Assembly (NCBI GenBank): GCA_047638815.1
Contig: JBLIMR010000010.1
Location: 1-63,901 of the forward strand
Reading direction: 5' to 3'
Source of the DNA: JAJRRH01 sp047638815
GTDB taxonomy: Bacteria; Bacteroidota; Bacteroidia; Flavobacteriales_D; JABDKJ01
DNA: 63,901 bases
The notes below the pieces were generated by a model. It was not told where the DNA came from. It worked only from the letters and a program-made list of their open reading frames with translations, and made no database searches. Shown here one piece after another: positions 31,175 through 40,826 of this stretch (position 1 is the first letter of the stretch; every line of letters begins with the position of its first letter). The position numbers were made by a program, and so were the translations under genes.

Positions 31175-32989
31175 TTACTTAATCACTTCAATTTTATCAG
31201 ACATGAATTTACCTTCTGCATTAGTCACTACATAGTGATACAATCCAGCATTTAAATTCGCTAAATCTAATCTGTAATTGGATGTTCCTTTAGATATAAC
31301 ATCTTCAAAAACAACTTTCCCTTGAGCATCCATCAAAGTAATTGCTACTTCTTCCGTTAATTCTTGAATTGGTATAATCGTGAAGTTTATAGCAGGGTTA
31401 GGATAATGTGTTCCGAATACTTGTGCGAATGCTTCATCAGCTTCAAGACCACTTATAATTCCATGGAACCAATCGTGAGATATCTGAATTACTTTATTTC
31501 GAACATCTTCATCAGCAATCATTGCTTGATCAACACCTACATAAACTATTTTATGATTATTTTCTTCAACTCTAACGCCACCAACAGTATTTTCATTGTT
31601 TCCATAATGAAACAATGCTATCGCTGGGGCAATAGCATCAAATTCGTCAGGGTAGATATTTCCACCATGAATATCAACTATCGCTGAACTTACTGCACCG
31701 CCAGCAATGAATAAATTTTGATCTTGCCAATTCAATTGATTGTTTGATCCACTTCCATCACCTTGATAATCTGCACTTAGATAATCCGTGTAGAACGCTT
31801 GTGTCTGTGGAGTTCCATTCGCAGCAGCATTCGCATCCCATGTGTCCCATCCGATGTCTTGTCCTGAAACATAAAAGTTAACACCGTTATCAATCATAGC
31901 CGTTAATTCTTCAACTACATCATTTGTAAATGAAGGAAACGTCCATGCCATATTATAATACATGTGGCCTATTTCATTCAGTTGATCACTTGTAGCAGCA
32001 TCCATAAATTTATCAACGCCCATTACAGCATATGAAGTGTTCCCTGCTAGCTCAAGACCATTTGTAAAATCAATGTTTTGTGAAGTAGCAACTCCACCAT
32101 TATCTATTACTAAATCAGTAACACCTGAAAGAACATTGTATTCTAAAGAATATGTTGGACTATCAGGATATGTCACAGAAGATAATGTTACCGTATAAGT
32201 TGCAAAAGCCGCAGTTGGACCTGCCATAACACTTAAAGTGACATTTTCAGTAACTAGAGCAGCTCCTGTAAATTCAACTTCATTTGAACCAGAAACTCCG
32301 GCCGCTGATAATGTATTCGTCCAATCAGATGGTGCATCAGTAACCACTGACGCCATAAATACTTCATCAATATCATTGGTGTTTTCTGCAATAAAAACAA
32401 AATCATTTCCATCATCAGATGCTGCTTGAACAGAAGAAGTTGATATGTCATAAGACTCCAATGCACAAGTGCCAACATTGGCATAATGTGCTTCTACAGG
32501 ATCTTGTCCAGCTCTATTAACTATCCCGTTTGGACATATCGTGTATAATGTAGGCCAAGCATCGACCCATGCAGATGTCAAACTTGCATCATCAATTATC
32601 GGATATGGTGTGCCAGCAACCCAATCACCTTGAGAGCCAGCTGCACCATTCAACTGTGCATCCGTGGTTGAAGCATCTCCTTCTATCATGAAAACCATAA
32701 TGTCATTGGTAGTCGTCTCTGAGACATTCGCCATTCCTGCAGGTCCATGATTAATGTATAAATCTTCTAATTCACCAGATGTATGATAATCCCAACATGG
32801 TCCACACCAAGTAGCTGAAAAGTCCAAAACTACTGTATATCCATCATCCAGATAGTCATATAATGTATGCGAATCCCCATTTATGTCAGTTAATGTCCAA
32901 TTTGGTGCGATTGTCCCGTCAGCCAGCTGTGCAAAGGATACACAAGTTAACAGCGCAACAAAAGCAAAAAGTGATAATATTTTTTTCAT
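31175..32989 (-). CDS. Surface thioredoxin-fold protein with T9SS sorting domain
   Basis: A 604-residue exported protein. A signal peptide (about 1-20) is followed by a TlpA/redoxin-like domain (about 25-175) with WTLTDINGDSHTLYDY and FSATWCGPCWDY, the CGPC redox pair. Then come beta-rich regions (about 180-300) and a segment (about 310-510) with IDNGVNFYVSGQDIGWD and GVRVEENNHKIVYVG. The C-terminus (about 520-604) is a T9SS sorting domain: FGTHYPNPAINFTIIP, VAITLMDAQGKVVFED, LNAGLYHYVVT, KIEVIK. A disulfide-active domain delivered by T9SS would act at the cell surface; its target is unknown. It has its own promoter and terminator. Confidence 0.88.
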   Translation of the reverse strand: MKKILSLFAFVALLTCVSFAQLADGTIAPNWTLTDINGDSHTLYDYLDDGYTVVLDFSATWCGPCWDYHTSGELEDLYINHGPAGMANVSETTTNDIMVFMIEGDASTTDAQLNGAAGSQGDWVAGTPYPIIDDASLTSAWVDAWPTLYTICPNGIVNRAGQDPVEAHYANVGTCALESYDISTSSVQAASDDGNDFVFIAENTNDIDEVFMASVVTDAPSDWTNTLSAAGVSGSNEVEFTGAALVTENVTLSVMAGPTAAFATYTVTLSSVTYPDSPTYSLEYNVLSGVTDLVIDNGGVATSQNIDFTNGLELAGNTSYAVMGVDKFMDAATSDQLNEIGHMYYNMAWTFPSFTNDVVEELTAMIDNGVNFYVSGQDIGWDTWDANAAANGTPQTQAFYTDYLSADYQGDGSGSNNQLNWQDQNLFIAGGAVSSAIVDIHGGNIYPDEFDAIAPAIALFHYGNNENTVGGVRVEENNHKIVYVGVDQAMIADEDVRNKVIQISHDWFHGIISGLEADEAFAQVFGTHYPNPAINFTIIPIQELTEEVAITLMDAQGKVVFEDVISKGTSNYRLDLANLNAGLYHYVVTNAEGKFMSDKIEVIK

Positions 32990-33023
32990 AATATATTTTT
33001 TGATGGTTTAAAATTATTTCTTT

Positions 33024-33057
33024 CAAATATACTGAATAGAGCAATTATAGAAATCAA
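33024..33057 (-). promoter_or_regulatory. Promoter of the thioredoxin-fold T9SS gene
   Basis: Minus-strand TATATTTG at 33024-33031, with a TTG at 33055-33057 after 23 bases, 34 bases before the start codon. The -7 box is clear; the -33 element is less certain. Confidence 0.55.
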
Positions 33058-33128
33058 CACATTCCTGTTTCAGTTGGAATCCTATAAATTTAACGGCTTC
33101 GCAATAATTTGTTCCTATTTTTCGAGTT

Positions 33129-33859
33129 ATGAAATATATTATTGGCCTTCTATCATGTCTTATTTTTTGTTCCTGCTCTCATCCTCACGATAATCATGCT
33201 AAAAAGCACGTGCAAAGTGGACCAAGTCTACTTGTGCTTTAGTCAAATAGATATAATGTTGCACTTCTGATAATCGAAGGCACATTTAATACTGAACTTA
33301 CAGCTCCAATGGACATTTTTCATCATACTATTTTTCGAGAAAACAACAAACCAATGAATGTTTTTACTATCTCCAATACCTATGATGCCGTTAGAACGTT
33401 TGAAGGATTAAATATTCTTCCTGATTTCAATTATCTTGATACAATTCCTCAAATTGACATTTTAGTAATTCCAGCTGCTGAACACAATTTGGATACTTAT
33501 CTTGAAGACACTGCGCTCATCGATTTTGTAAAAACAACATCAATCTCTGCTAAATATGTTATGTCTCATTGTGATGGTGCATTCGTTCTTGCCAAAACAG
33601 GATTACTAGATAAACGAAAAGCGACAACCTTTCCAGGAGACGTTGAATCATTTCGTCTTATGTTTCCTGAAATTGAAGTAATGGAAGATGTTGTGTTTGC
33701 ATGTGATGATAAATTTATTACTTCTGCAGGTGGTGCTAAATCCTTAGAACCATCCCTTTATTTATGTCAAAACTATACGGTAAAAAAGTAGCCGACCAGC
33801 TGGCTATGGGCATGGTAATAGATTGGAACCTGGATGTCATTAATGCTATTTATCCATAA
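33129..33859 (+). pseudogene. Broken DJ-1/PfpI family lipoprotein gene
   Basis: From ATG 33129 the frame gives a lipoprotein signal (MKYIIGLLSCLIFCSC), then TAG at 33240-33242, then in the same frame the DJ-1/PfpI domain (NVALLIIEGTFNTELTAPMD, IDILVIPAAEHN, the nucleophile-elbow segment VMSHCDGAFVLAKTGLLD, FITSAGGAKS). At an A-run (33769-33772) one base appears lost: the read frame stops at TAG 33789, while the next frame continues with KLYGKKVADQLAMGMVIDWN to TAA at 33857. So it has one nonsense change and one frameshift. The part from about 33309 could still be translated, but it would lack both the export signal and the last helix. Confidence 0.8.
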
Positions 33860-33969
33860 TTTAGACGATTCTGTTTAGAATGGATGATTTTAATGATCTC
33901 TATATATCCTAATATTGATTTATTTAATCCTACTTTTACCTTCCAAAAATTAAATAAAAAGTCAATTGT

Positions 33970-35064
33970 ATGTCCAAAAGTGAATTTGCTTCCGTCCACT
34001 ATTCAAAATATTTACAATTAGATAAAATATTAGGAGGTCAAGAATTACGAAGCGTCCAAGTTGGTAAACCCGCTCATGATGAAATGTTATTTATCATCGT
34101 GCATCAAGCGTATGAACTTTGGTTCAAACAGCTTATTCATGAACTTGATTCAGTAACAGACATGTTTCGTGACAATATTGTGGATGAAAAAGAAGCCTTT
34201 GTTGCCGTTTCAAGACTACAACGCTGTATTGAGATATTAAAACTTTTGGTAGATCAGGTGAGAATAATTGAAACTCTGACACCACTAGATTTTCTTGATT
34301 TTAGAAATTACTTAATACCAGCTTCTGGATTTCAATCCTTTCAATTTAGAAAGTTCGAAGTCATGTTGGGTTTGAAAATGGCTAAGCGAACCACATATGG
34401 CCAGAAAGATTACAGAGGTCCTTTCACAAAGGAGCAATATGATGAATTAACAGTTTTGGAAGGGCAAGAATCTATGCTCCAACATGTAGAAAATTGGTTA
34501 GAACGTATTCCTTTTTTAGCTTTCAGTGAATTTGATTTTCTCAGTGAATACAAAAAGTCTATTGATAAAATGTACGCCCTTGAAGAAGAAGCAATCAAGA
34601 ACACTAATATAGATGAGAAACATAAGAATTTCAGATTGGATATGCTTAAATCAAACAGATCTTACTTTGACCATGTGCTTAATGAGGACAAACATGTAGA
34701 TGCAATTAAGGAAGGAAAAGTGAAATTGTCCTATAAGGCAACTATGGGGGCCTTACTGATTAATTTGTATAGAGAAGAACCAATCCTTCAATTGCCTTAT
34801 CAACTTCTATCTTCCTTGGTGGAGATAGATGAATTAATAACTTCTTGGAGACAAAGACATGTTCAGATGGTTATGAAAACAATCGGCATGAAAATGGGTA
34901 CTGGTGGATCATCAGGACATTCATATTTAAAAAAGACCGCAGATACCCATGGGATTTTTGGAGATCTTGCCAATATTGCCACATTAATGATTCCTAGATC
35001 CGAGTTACCAGTTCTTCCTCCTGACCTGAAAAAACAATTGGGTTTCTATTTTACAACCAAATAG
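33970..35064 (+). CDS. kynA: Tryptophan 2,3-dioxygenase
   Basis: Haem enzyme that opens the indole ring of L-tryptophan to N-formylkynurenine. The 364-residue protein starts with YSKYLQLDKILGGQ and has HDEMLFIIVHQAYELWFKQL, the distal-His and substrate segment; FQSFQFRKFEVMLGLK, which contacts haem; and GTGGSSGHSYLKKTAD, whose His is the proximal haem ligand. The fold is all-helical and the length is normal for bacterial TDO. It is the first of eight plus-strand genes for tryptophan breakdown; the 78-base gap to the next gene may hold a second promoter (TACATTTG at 35119-35126). Confidence 0.95.
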   Translation: MSKSEFASVHYSKYLQLDKILGGQELRSVQVGKPAHDEMLFIIVHQAYELWFKQLIHELDSVTDMFRDNIVDEKEAFVAVSRLQRCIEILKLLVDQVRIIETLTPLDFLDFRNYLIPASGFQSFQFRKFEVMLGLKMAKRTTYGQKDYRGPFTKEQYDELTVLEGQESMLQHVENWLERIPFLAFSEFDFLSEYKKSIDKMYALEEEAIKNTNIDEKHKNFRLDMLKSNRSYFDHVLNEDKHVDAIKEGKVKLSYKATMGALLINLYREEPILQLPYQLLSSLVEIDELITSWRQRHVQMVMKTIGMKMGTGGSSGHSYLKKTADTHGIFGDLANIATLMIPRSELPVLPPDLKKQLGFYFTTK

Positions 35065-35142
35065 CAAAGTTTAAAACCGTTTTGTGGGTTCAAATTTCCT
35101 ATTTTATTTTCTTAGACTTACATTTGAAGCAAAGGAAATAAA

Positions 35143-36588
35143 TTGATAATAATTCAGAACTATATTAATGGAAATATGTGTCCTCCTGATAATGGAGCGT
35201 ACATTGATAATGTGGAACCTGCCACAGGAAAAGTATACAGTCATATTCCAAATTCAAATGCTCAGGATATTCAACTTGCCACAGATGCTGCGGAAAAGGC
35301 ATTTCCGATATGGTCTGGAATGAGTAATGAAGAGCGGTACAAAATTTTAAATAAAATAGCTGATCTTATCGAAAGGGATCTTGATAAGCTTGCTCAAGCT
35401 GAGAGTATTGATAATGGCAAACCATTCTGGCTCGCAAAAAATGTAGACATCCCAAGGGCATCAAGCAATTTTAGATTTTTCGCTACCTCTATTCTTCATT
35501 TTTCTTCGGAATCTCATGAGATGGTCGGTAATGCGATTAACTACACATTAAGAAATCCGCTAGGTATAGTGGGCTGTATATCTCCATGGAATTTGCCTCT
35601 ATATCTTTTCTCATGGAAAATAGCTCCGGCACTAGCAACTGGTAATTGTGTTATTGCCAAACCTTCGGAAGTTACTCCGATGACGGCTTATCTACTTTCT
35701 GAAATTTGTATTGAAGCTGGTTTACCTCCAGGCGTATTAAACATTGTTCATGGTTTGGGACAAAATGCCGGTGAAGCAATGGTTAAGCATCCAAAAATAA
35801 AGGCAATATCGTTTACAGGTGGAACAGCAACTGGAAAGAAAATTGCTAGTATAGCCGCCCCAATGTTTAAAAAACTATCCTTGGAACTTGGTGGAAAAAA
35901 CCCAAATATTATATTTGATGATTGCGATTATGACTTGGCCTTAAAAACTAGTGTCCTATCTTCTTTTTCTAATCAAGGTCAGATATGCCTTTGTGGATCA
36001 AGAATTTTTATACAGAGAAACATTTATGAGAAATTCAGAAATGACTTTGTCTCTAAAACAAAAGAGCTAAAAATTGGTGACCCTAATGAAAAAGGCAATC
36101 GAATTGGGGCCCTCGTTTCTGAGGCTCACATGGAGAAAGTTCTTGAGCACATTAAAGTAGCCAAAGAAGAAGGCGGTAAGATTTTAGCTGGTGGCGAGCG
36201 TGTTATAGTTCAAGGTCGTTGTGAAGATGGATATTTTGTTTCTCCAACGATTATTGAGGGGCTTGATGCAAGATGCAGGACCAATACCGAAGAAATATTT
36301 GGACCCGTTGTAACCTTGATTCCATTTGATACCGAGGATGAAGTTATAGAGTATTCTAATTGCGTGGAATATGGACTTTCATGTACTATTTGGTCAAATG
36401 ATATAAACAAGGTGACTAGAGTCAGTAGGAAAGTTCAAGCTGGCATCGTTTGGGTGAACTGCTGGCTTCTTCGTGATCTAAGGACACCATTCGGTGGAAT
36501 GAAAAATTCTGGAGTCGGCCGAGAAGGTGGACTTGAAGCTTTAAGGTTTTTTACAGAACCAAAGAATGTATGCATTAAGTATTTATAA
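35143..36588 (+). CDS. 2-Aminomuconate 6-semialdehyde dehydrogenase (ALDH family)
   Basis: Oxidises 2-aminomuconic 6-semialdehyde to 2-aminomuconate with NAD+. The 481-residue protein has the ALDH motifs CISPWNLPLYLFSWKIAPAL, FTGGTATGKKI, LELGGKNPNIIF (general-base Glu) and NQGQICLCGSRIF with the catalytic Cys; the latter form is typical of the hydroxymuconic/aminomuconic semialdehyde subfamily. The start is TTG 35143 (IIIQNYINGN aligns with the family N-terminus), 17 bases after a TACATTTG box; the first in-frame ATG would cut into the domain. The substrate is assigned from the kynurenine-pathway neighbours. Confidence 0.88.
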   Translation: MIIIQNYINGNMCPPDNGAYIDNVEPATGKVYSHIPNSNAQDIQLATDAAEKAFPIWSGMSNEERYKILNKIADLIERDLDKLAQAESIDNGKPFWLAKNVDIPRASSNFRFFATSILHFSSESHEMVGNAINYTLRNPLGIVGCISPWNLPLYLFSWKIAPALATGNCVIAKPSEVTPMTAYLLSEICIEAGLPPGVLNIVHGLGQNAGEAMVKHPKIKAISFTGGTATGKKIASIAAPMFKKLSLELGGKNPNIIFDDCDYDLALKTSVLSSFSNQGQICLCGSRIFIQRNIYEKFRNDFVSKTKELKIGDPNEKGNRIGALVSEAHMEKVLEHIKVAKEEGGKILAGGERVIVQGRCEDGYFVSPTIIEGLDARCRTNTEEIFGPVVTLIPFDTEDEVIEYSNCVEYGLSCTIWSNDINKVTRVSRKVQAGIVWVNCWLLRDLRTPFGGMKNSGVGREGGLEALRFFTEPKNVCIKYL

Positions 36589-36667
36589 CTTGTATGGGAT
36601 AATGGTAATCAATAGTGATTCTCAAAGTCGAAGAAAATTACAAATAACGAAACAAAGACAATATTAA

Positions 36668-37081
36668 ATGGCGGAATTATTTAACACAGACAAAGCACCT
36701 GAACCAGTAGGAATGTATCCTCACGCCCGTAAAGTAGGGAATTTACTCTTTTTATCTGGTGTTGGTCCAAGAGAAAGAGGCACTAAAAAAATACCTGGTG
36801 TTGAACTTGATGATGATGGGAACATTATGTCATATGATATTGAAAAGCAGTGTCACTCAGTTTTTAACAACATAAAAAATATATTAGAAGCTTCTGGATC
36901 ATCTTGGGATAATATAGTAGATGTCACAGTGTTTTTAACAAATATGAAGGACGATTTCAAAATATACAACAAGGTATATGCCGACTATTTCAAAGACAAT
37001 ATGCCCTGTAGAACAACATTAGAAATCAATTGCTTGCCAACTCCAATCGGTATTGAATTGAAGGTGATAGCTACAATCTAA
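36668..37081 (+). CDS. RidA-family 2-aminomuconate deaminase
   Basis: RidA-fold enzyme of 137 residues. General RidA members hydrolyse enamines or imines; the subgroup found in aerobic aminophenol and kynurenine pathways (AmnD/NbaF) converts 2-aminomuconate to 4-oxalocrotonate and ammonia. I see PVGMYPHARKVGNLLFLSG, VFNNIKNILEASGSSWDNIV, DVTVFLTNMKDDF, and the conserved Arg in PCRTTLEI. The position between the semialdehyde dehydrogenase and hydroxyanthranilate dioxygenase genes supports the specific role; by sequence alone, generic RidA is the fallback. Confidence 0.85.
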   Translation: MAELFNTDKAPEPVGMYPHARKVGNLLFLSGVGPRERGTKKIPGVELDDDGNIMSYDIEKQCHSVFNNIKNILEASGSSWDNIVDVTVFLTNMKDDFKIYNKVYADYFKDNMPCRTTLEINCLPTPIGIELKVIATI

Positions 37082-37170
37082 TATGATAAACTTTATAAAG
37101 AACTTAGACTTTTCTTAAATTAGTCTCCTAATATTAGGTGATTCAATTAATAATCTAAAATTAAAACACA

Positions 37171-37689
37171 ATGTCAAAACTAGTAAGTCCACTAAATTTC
37201 ATGAAATGGATCGAGGAAAATCGAGATTCACTTAAGCCGCCAGTTTGTAATAAAGCCGTATGGGATGATGGAGATTTCATCATTATGGTTGTGGGAGGTC
37301 CTAACAGTAGAAAGGATTATCACTATAACGAAACGCCTGAATTCTTCTACCAATTAGAGGGCGACATGGTATTGAAAATAATTGATGATGGAAAATTTGT
37401 TGATGTGAATATCAAAGAAGGAGATATCTATTTACTTCCTCCAGGTGTGCCGCATTCACCGCAACGATTTGAGAATACTGTTGGTTTAGTCATAGAGCAA
37501 AAGCGTCCTGAAGGTATGATGGATGCACTTGAATGGTACTGTGAAAACTGTGCAAATCAATTACACCGTTACAAATTTCCGGTGACGGATATTGTAGCTA
37601 GTTTACCAATTGCCTTTGAAACGTATTATAGTGATCTGGATAAAAGAACTTGTGATAATTGTAATACTGTAATGCAGGAACCAAAATAG
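37171..37689 (+). CDS. 3-Hydroxyanthranilate 3,4-dioxygenase
   Basis: Cupin iron enzyme that cleaves 3-hydroxyanthranilate to 2-amino-3-carboxymuconate semialdehyde (ACMS). The 172-residue protein shows GGPNSRKDYHYNETPEFFYQ (Fe-binding His and Glu), EGDIYLLPPGVPHSPQR (second His), and a C-terminal rubredoxin-like site made of two CxxC pairs (YCENC, TCDNC) typical of the bacterial form. The stop directly abuts the start of the ACMS decarboxylase gene. Confidence 0.95.
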   Translation: MSKLVSPLNFMKWIEENRDSLKPPVCNKAVWDDGDFIIMVVGGPNSRKDYHYNETPEFFYQLEGDMVLKIIDDGKFVDVNIKEGDIYLLPPGVPHSPQRFENTVGLVIEQKRPEGMMDALEWYCENCANQLHRYKFPVTDIVASLPIAFETYYSDLDKRTCDNCNTVMQEPK

Positions 37690-38730
37690 ATGGATAACGA
37701 AAAGAAATCAGTTTTTACGATAGATATTCATACGCACATTATGCCTGAGCGTATGCCAAACTTCAAAAGTCAGTTTGGCTATGGAGGGTTTATCAGTCTC
37801 GATCATCACAAACCTTGTTGCGCAAGAATGATGATGGATGATAAATTTTTCAGAGAAGTGGAAAGTAATTGTTGGGATCCAGTTGCAAGAATTTATGATG
37901 CTGATAGACAGCATGTAGATGTGCAAGTTCTTTCTACTATTCCTGTGCTTTTTAGTTATTGGGCAAAAGCAGATGACGCTTTGGATGTTTCCATGTTTCT
38001 AAATGATCATATCGCTGGTATTTGCAATGATTACTCTGACAGGTTTGTTGGTTTGGGAACCGTCCCTCTGCAAAACCCAGATATGGCTATAAAGGAGATG
38101 GAACGTTGCATAAACGAACTAGGACTTGAAGGAATTGAAATTGGTTCACATGTCAATGACTGGAATTTGGACAATGAAAGATTGTTCCCTTTTTTCCAAG
38201 CAGCTGAAGAATTAGGCGTAAGCCTTTTTGTACACCCATGGGATATGATGGGCAAATCAAGAATGGAAAAGTACTGGTTGCCATGGTTGGTAGGAATGCC
38301 TGCTGAAACAAGCCTGGCAATTTGCTCAATGATATTTGGTGGTATATTTGAAAGATTACCTAATCTAAAAGTAGCCTTCGCACATGGTGGCGGCTCCTTC
38401 CCCACTACTATTGGGAGAATCGAGCACGGTTTTAACGTACGCCCTGATCTGTGTGCTGTGGACAATAACATTAACCCAAGAGATTATTTAGGAAAATTTT
38501 ATTTGGATTCATTGGTGCATGACCCCAAGGTGCTTCAAGGGCTTATTGATCTTATTGGTGCGGATAAAGTGGCGTTGGGTACAGATTATCCTTTTCCACT
38601 TGGAGAACTTGAACCCGGCTCACTTATCCACTCTATGGACAATGTAGACTTAAAAACAAAAGAACGTTTGTTAAGCGGAACGGCATTAGAGTGGCTTGGA
38701 ATTGACATGAATCATTTTAAAAAATCATGA
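37690..38730 (+). CDS. 2-Amino-3-carboxymuconate-6-semialdehyde decarboxylase (ACMSD)
   Basis: Zinc amidohydrolase-fold decarboxylase that removes CO2 from ACMS and so diverts carbon away from quinolinate and NAD. The 346-residue protein has the metal motif DIHTHIMPERMP, LFVHPWDMMGKSRMEKYW, FAHGGGSFPTTIGRIEHG and LGTDYPFPLGE with the metal-binding Asp. The match to ACMSD over other amidohydrolases rests on the HPWDMMG segment and the neighbours. It abuts the dioxygenase gene and overlaps the formamidase start by four bases (ATGA). Confidence 0.93.
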   Translation: MDNEKKSVFTIDIHTHIMPERMPNFKSQFGYGGFISLDHHKPCCARMMMDDKFFREVESNCWDPVARIYDADRQHVDVQVLSTIPVLFSYWAKADDALDVSMFLNDHIAGICNDYSDRFVGLGTVPLQNPDMAIKEMERCINELGLEGIEIGSHVNDWNLDNERLFPFFQAAEELGVSLFVHPWDMMGKSRMEKYWLPWLVGMPAETSLAICSMIFGGIFERLPNLKVAFAHGGGSFPTTIGRIEHGFNVRPDLCAVDNNINPRDYLGKFYLDSLVHDPKVLQGLIDLIGADKVALGTDYPFPLGELEPGSLIHSMDNVDLKTKERLLSGTALEWLGIDMNHFKKS

Positions 38731-39551
38731 TAATGAAACTAACTGTTAATATTTCCGATCAGGATTACGAGGTAGATTACAGGAATGGTCTACATATCTC
38801 CATTCCATTAAATTTTAATGGTGATCAACCCAATACGTATGAAGTAAAGAGAGCATTTTCAGAACCATATAAAGCTGGTGAATTCATTGGAAGTGTTGCT
38901 CTAGGTGGTGCATGTAATTTTGAGACCTATCAACTTGTTCCTCATTGTAATGGGACACACACGGAATGTATCGGTCATATAAGTGAAGACAGAATAGAGG
39001 TTCATAAGGATATTGAAGACAGTCTTATCCCAGCCTGCGTTATATCTGTAAAACCAGAAAATGCTCTTGAATCCGGAGATTCATACACACCTGAATTAGA
39101 AGAACGTGACTACTTAATATCTGCGGCATCATTGGAAAAAGCATTGCAAAATACGCATCAACATTTTTGTGAAGCATTGGTTATTCGTACGCTACCCAAT
39201 GAAAATCTCAAAAAAAGCATCAGTTATATGAATGATCTTCCTGCTTTTTTTAGTCATGAAGCCATTCGGTTTATTCAACAAAAAGGTGTCAAGCATTTAC
39301 TGGTAGATTTACCATCTGTAGATAGAACTTTCGATGACGGCCTTTTAAGTAATCATAGAATATATTGGAATGTAGCACCTGGTGTCAAGAAAATTGATTC
39401 GAATAAAACGGAAGGGAAGAGCATCACCGAAATGATATATGTTGAGGATAAAATATCAGATGGCAATTACCTTTTGAATCTTCAAATGGCAGCATTTATG
39501 GGAGATGCCTCTCCTAGCAGACCAATTTTGTATAAAATTAAACCGGTATAA
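38727..39551 (+). CDS. Kynurenine formamidase-like cyclase-family hydrolase
   Basis: Metal-dependent hydrolase of the cyclase/KynB fold, placed to convert N-formylkynurenine to kynurenine and formate. The 274-residue protein contains PHCNGTHTECIGHI, a form of the HxGTHxD/E metal site, and LVDLPSVDRTFDDGLLSNH, the second conserved segment. It is longer than KynB (about 210 residues) and diverged, so the role comes mainly from its place between the ACMSD and kynureninase genes. The start is ATG 38727 (overlapping the previous stop) or ATG 38733. The next gene begins on the following base. Confidence 0.75.
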   Translation: MIMKLTVNISDQDYEVDYRNGLHISIPLNFNGDQPNTYEVKRAFSEPYKAGEFIGSVALGGACNFETYQLVPHCNGTHTECIGHISEDRIEVHKDIEDSLIPACVISVKPENALESGDSYTPELEERDYLISAASLEKALQNTHQHFCEALVIRTLPNENLKKSISYMNDLPAFFSHEAIRFIQQKGVKHLLVDLPSVDRTFDDGLLSNHRIYWNVAPGVKKIDSNKTEGKSITEMIYVEDKISDGNYLLNLQMAAFMGDASPSRPILYKIKPV

Positions 39552-40826
39552 ATGATAAGAATAAACACCCGAGAATACGCCTTAGGTTTAGACAAAGAGG
39601 ATCCATTAAAAGGATTTAGAGAGAGATTTTACATCCCTATGCAAAAGACTGGTGATGACTACATTTATTTCTGTGGAAATTCTCTTGGACTGCAATCCAA
39701 ACAGCTTAAGACATATGTTGATCAGGAACTAGAAGACTGGAAACAATTTGGTGTAGAAGGTCATTTTCATGCAAGAAATCCATGGATGCCTTATCATGAG
39801 TTTCTAACCGAAAAAATGGCACGTGTTGTTGGCGCAAGGGATATTGAGGTAGTAGTAATGAATGGTTTAACTGTCAATCTCAACTTGATGATGGTTTCAT
39901 TTTACAGACCTACTAAAACTAGATATAAGATAATGATAGAAGCGGATGCCTTCCCTTCAGATAAATATGCAGTAAAAGCGCAATTGGCGTATCATGGTTT
40001 TGATCCCGAAGAAGCACTAATTACGCTTAAACCTAAAGGAGATTCTGCTATAGTTGAACGAGAAGATGTTTTAGCTGCCATTGAGGAGCACGGTGAAGAC
40101 ATTGCTCTCATTATGATTGGCGGTGTAAATTACTACTCTGGGCAAGTTTTTGATATGAAAACAATCACTAAGGCTGGACATGATAAAGGTTGTGTCGTGG
40201 GATTTGATTTGGCGCATGCCGTGGGTAATGTAAAACTAGATCTTCATGATTGGGATGTGGACTTTGCAGTATGGTGTAATTATAAATACATGAATGCAGG
40301 TCCTGGTGCAGTAGCTGGATGTTTCGTTCATGAAAAACATTCTGAAAATTTCTCAATTCCTAGATTCTCAGGATGGTGGGGTCATGAAAAGGATAGCAGA
40401 TTCAAGATGCCGGATGATTTCATCCCAATTCCTGGTGCAGAAGGATGGCAAATGAGTAATGCTCCTATCCTATCCATGGCTGCTTTACGTTCCTCGCTTG
40501 ACATATTCGATGAAGTTGGAATGGTTGCATTGGTTAGCAAATCGAAAAAACTTAGCACTTACTTCGTTGATTTAATTAACGAAATTGGAGATGAAAGAGT
40601 GTCAATAATAAGTCCAGCTGATATTGAACAGAGAGGTTGTCAAATTTCTATTCGCGTGAAAGAAATTGGTCGAAAAGTGTTTGCTGAACTTGAAGAAAAT
40701 GGGGTTATTCTTGATTGGCGTGAACCGGATGTTATTCGATTGGCAGCAGTCCCACTTTATAACAGCTTCTTGGATGTTTTCAAATTCGCTGATATTTTCA
40801 AAAAAATAATACAAAGTCATACATGA
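39552..40826 (+). CDS. kynU: Kynureninase
   Basis: PLP enzyme that splits 3-hydroxykynurenine into 3-hydroxyanthranilate and alanine. The 424-residue protein has YFCGNSLGLQSKQL, NPWMPYHEF, VVVMNGLTVNLNLMMVSF, the PLP-contact GFDLAHAVGNVKL, and WCNYKYMNAGPGAVAGCFVH with the Schiff-base Lys. RFSGWWGHE and the C-terminal DWREPDVIRLAAVPLYNSF also match the family. It overlaps the monooxygenase start by four bases. Confidence 0.96.
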   Translation: MIRINTREYALGLDKEDPLKGFRERFYIPMQKTGDDYIYFCGNSLGLQSKQLKTYVDQELEDWKQFGVEGHFHARNPWMPYHEFLTEKMARVVGARDIEVVVMNGLTVNLNLMMVSFYRPTKTRYKIMIEADAFPSDKYAVKAQLAYHGFDPEEALITLKPKGDSAIVEREDVLAAIEEHGEDIALIMIGGVNYYSGQVFDMKTITKAGHDKGCVVGFDLAHAVGNVKLDLHDWDVDFAVWCNYKYMNAGPGAVAGCFVHEKHSENFSIPRFSGWWGHEKDSRFKMPDDFIPIPGAEGWQMSNAPILSMAALRSSLDIFDEVGMVALVSKSKKLSTYFVDLINEIGDERVSIISPADIEQRGCQISIRVKEIGRKVFAELEENGVILDWREPDVIRLAAVPLYNSFLDVFKFADIFKKIIQSHT

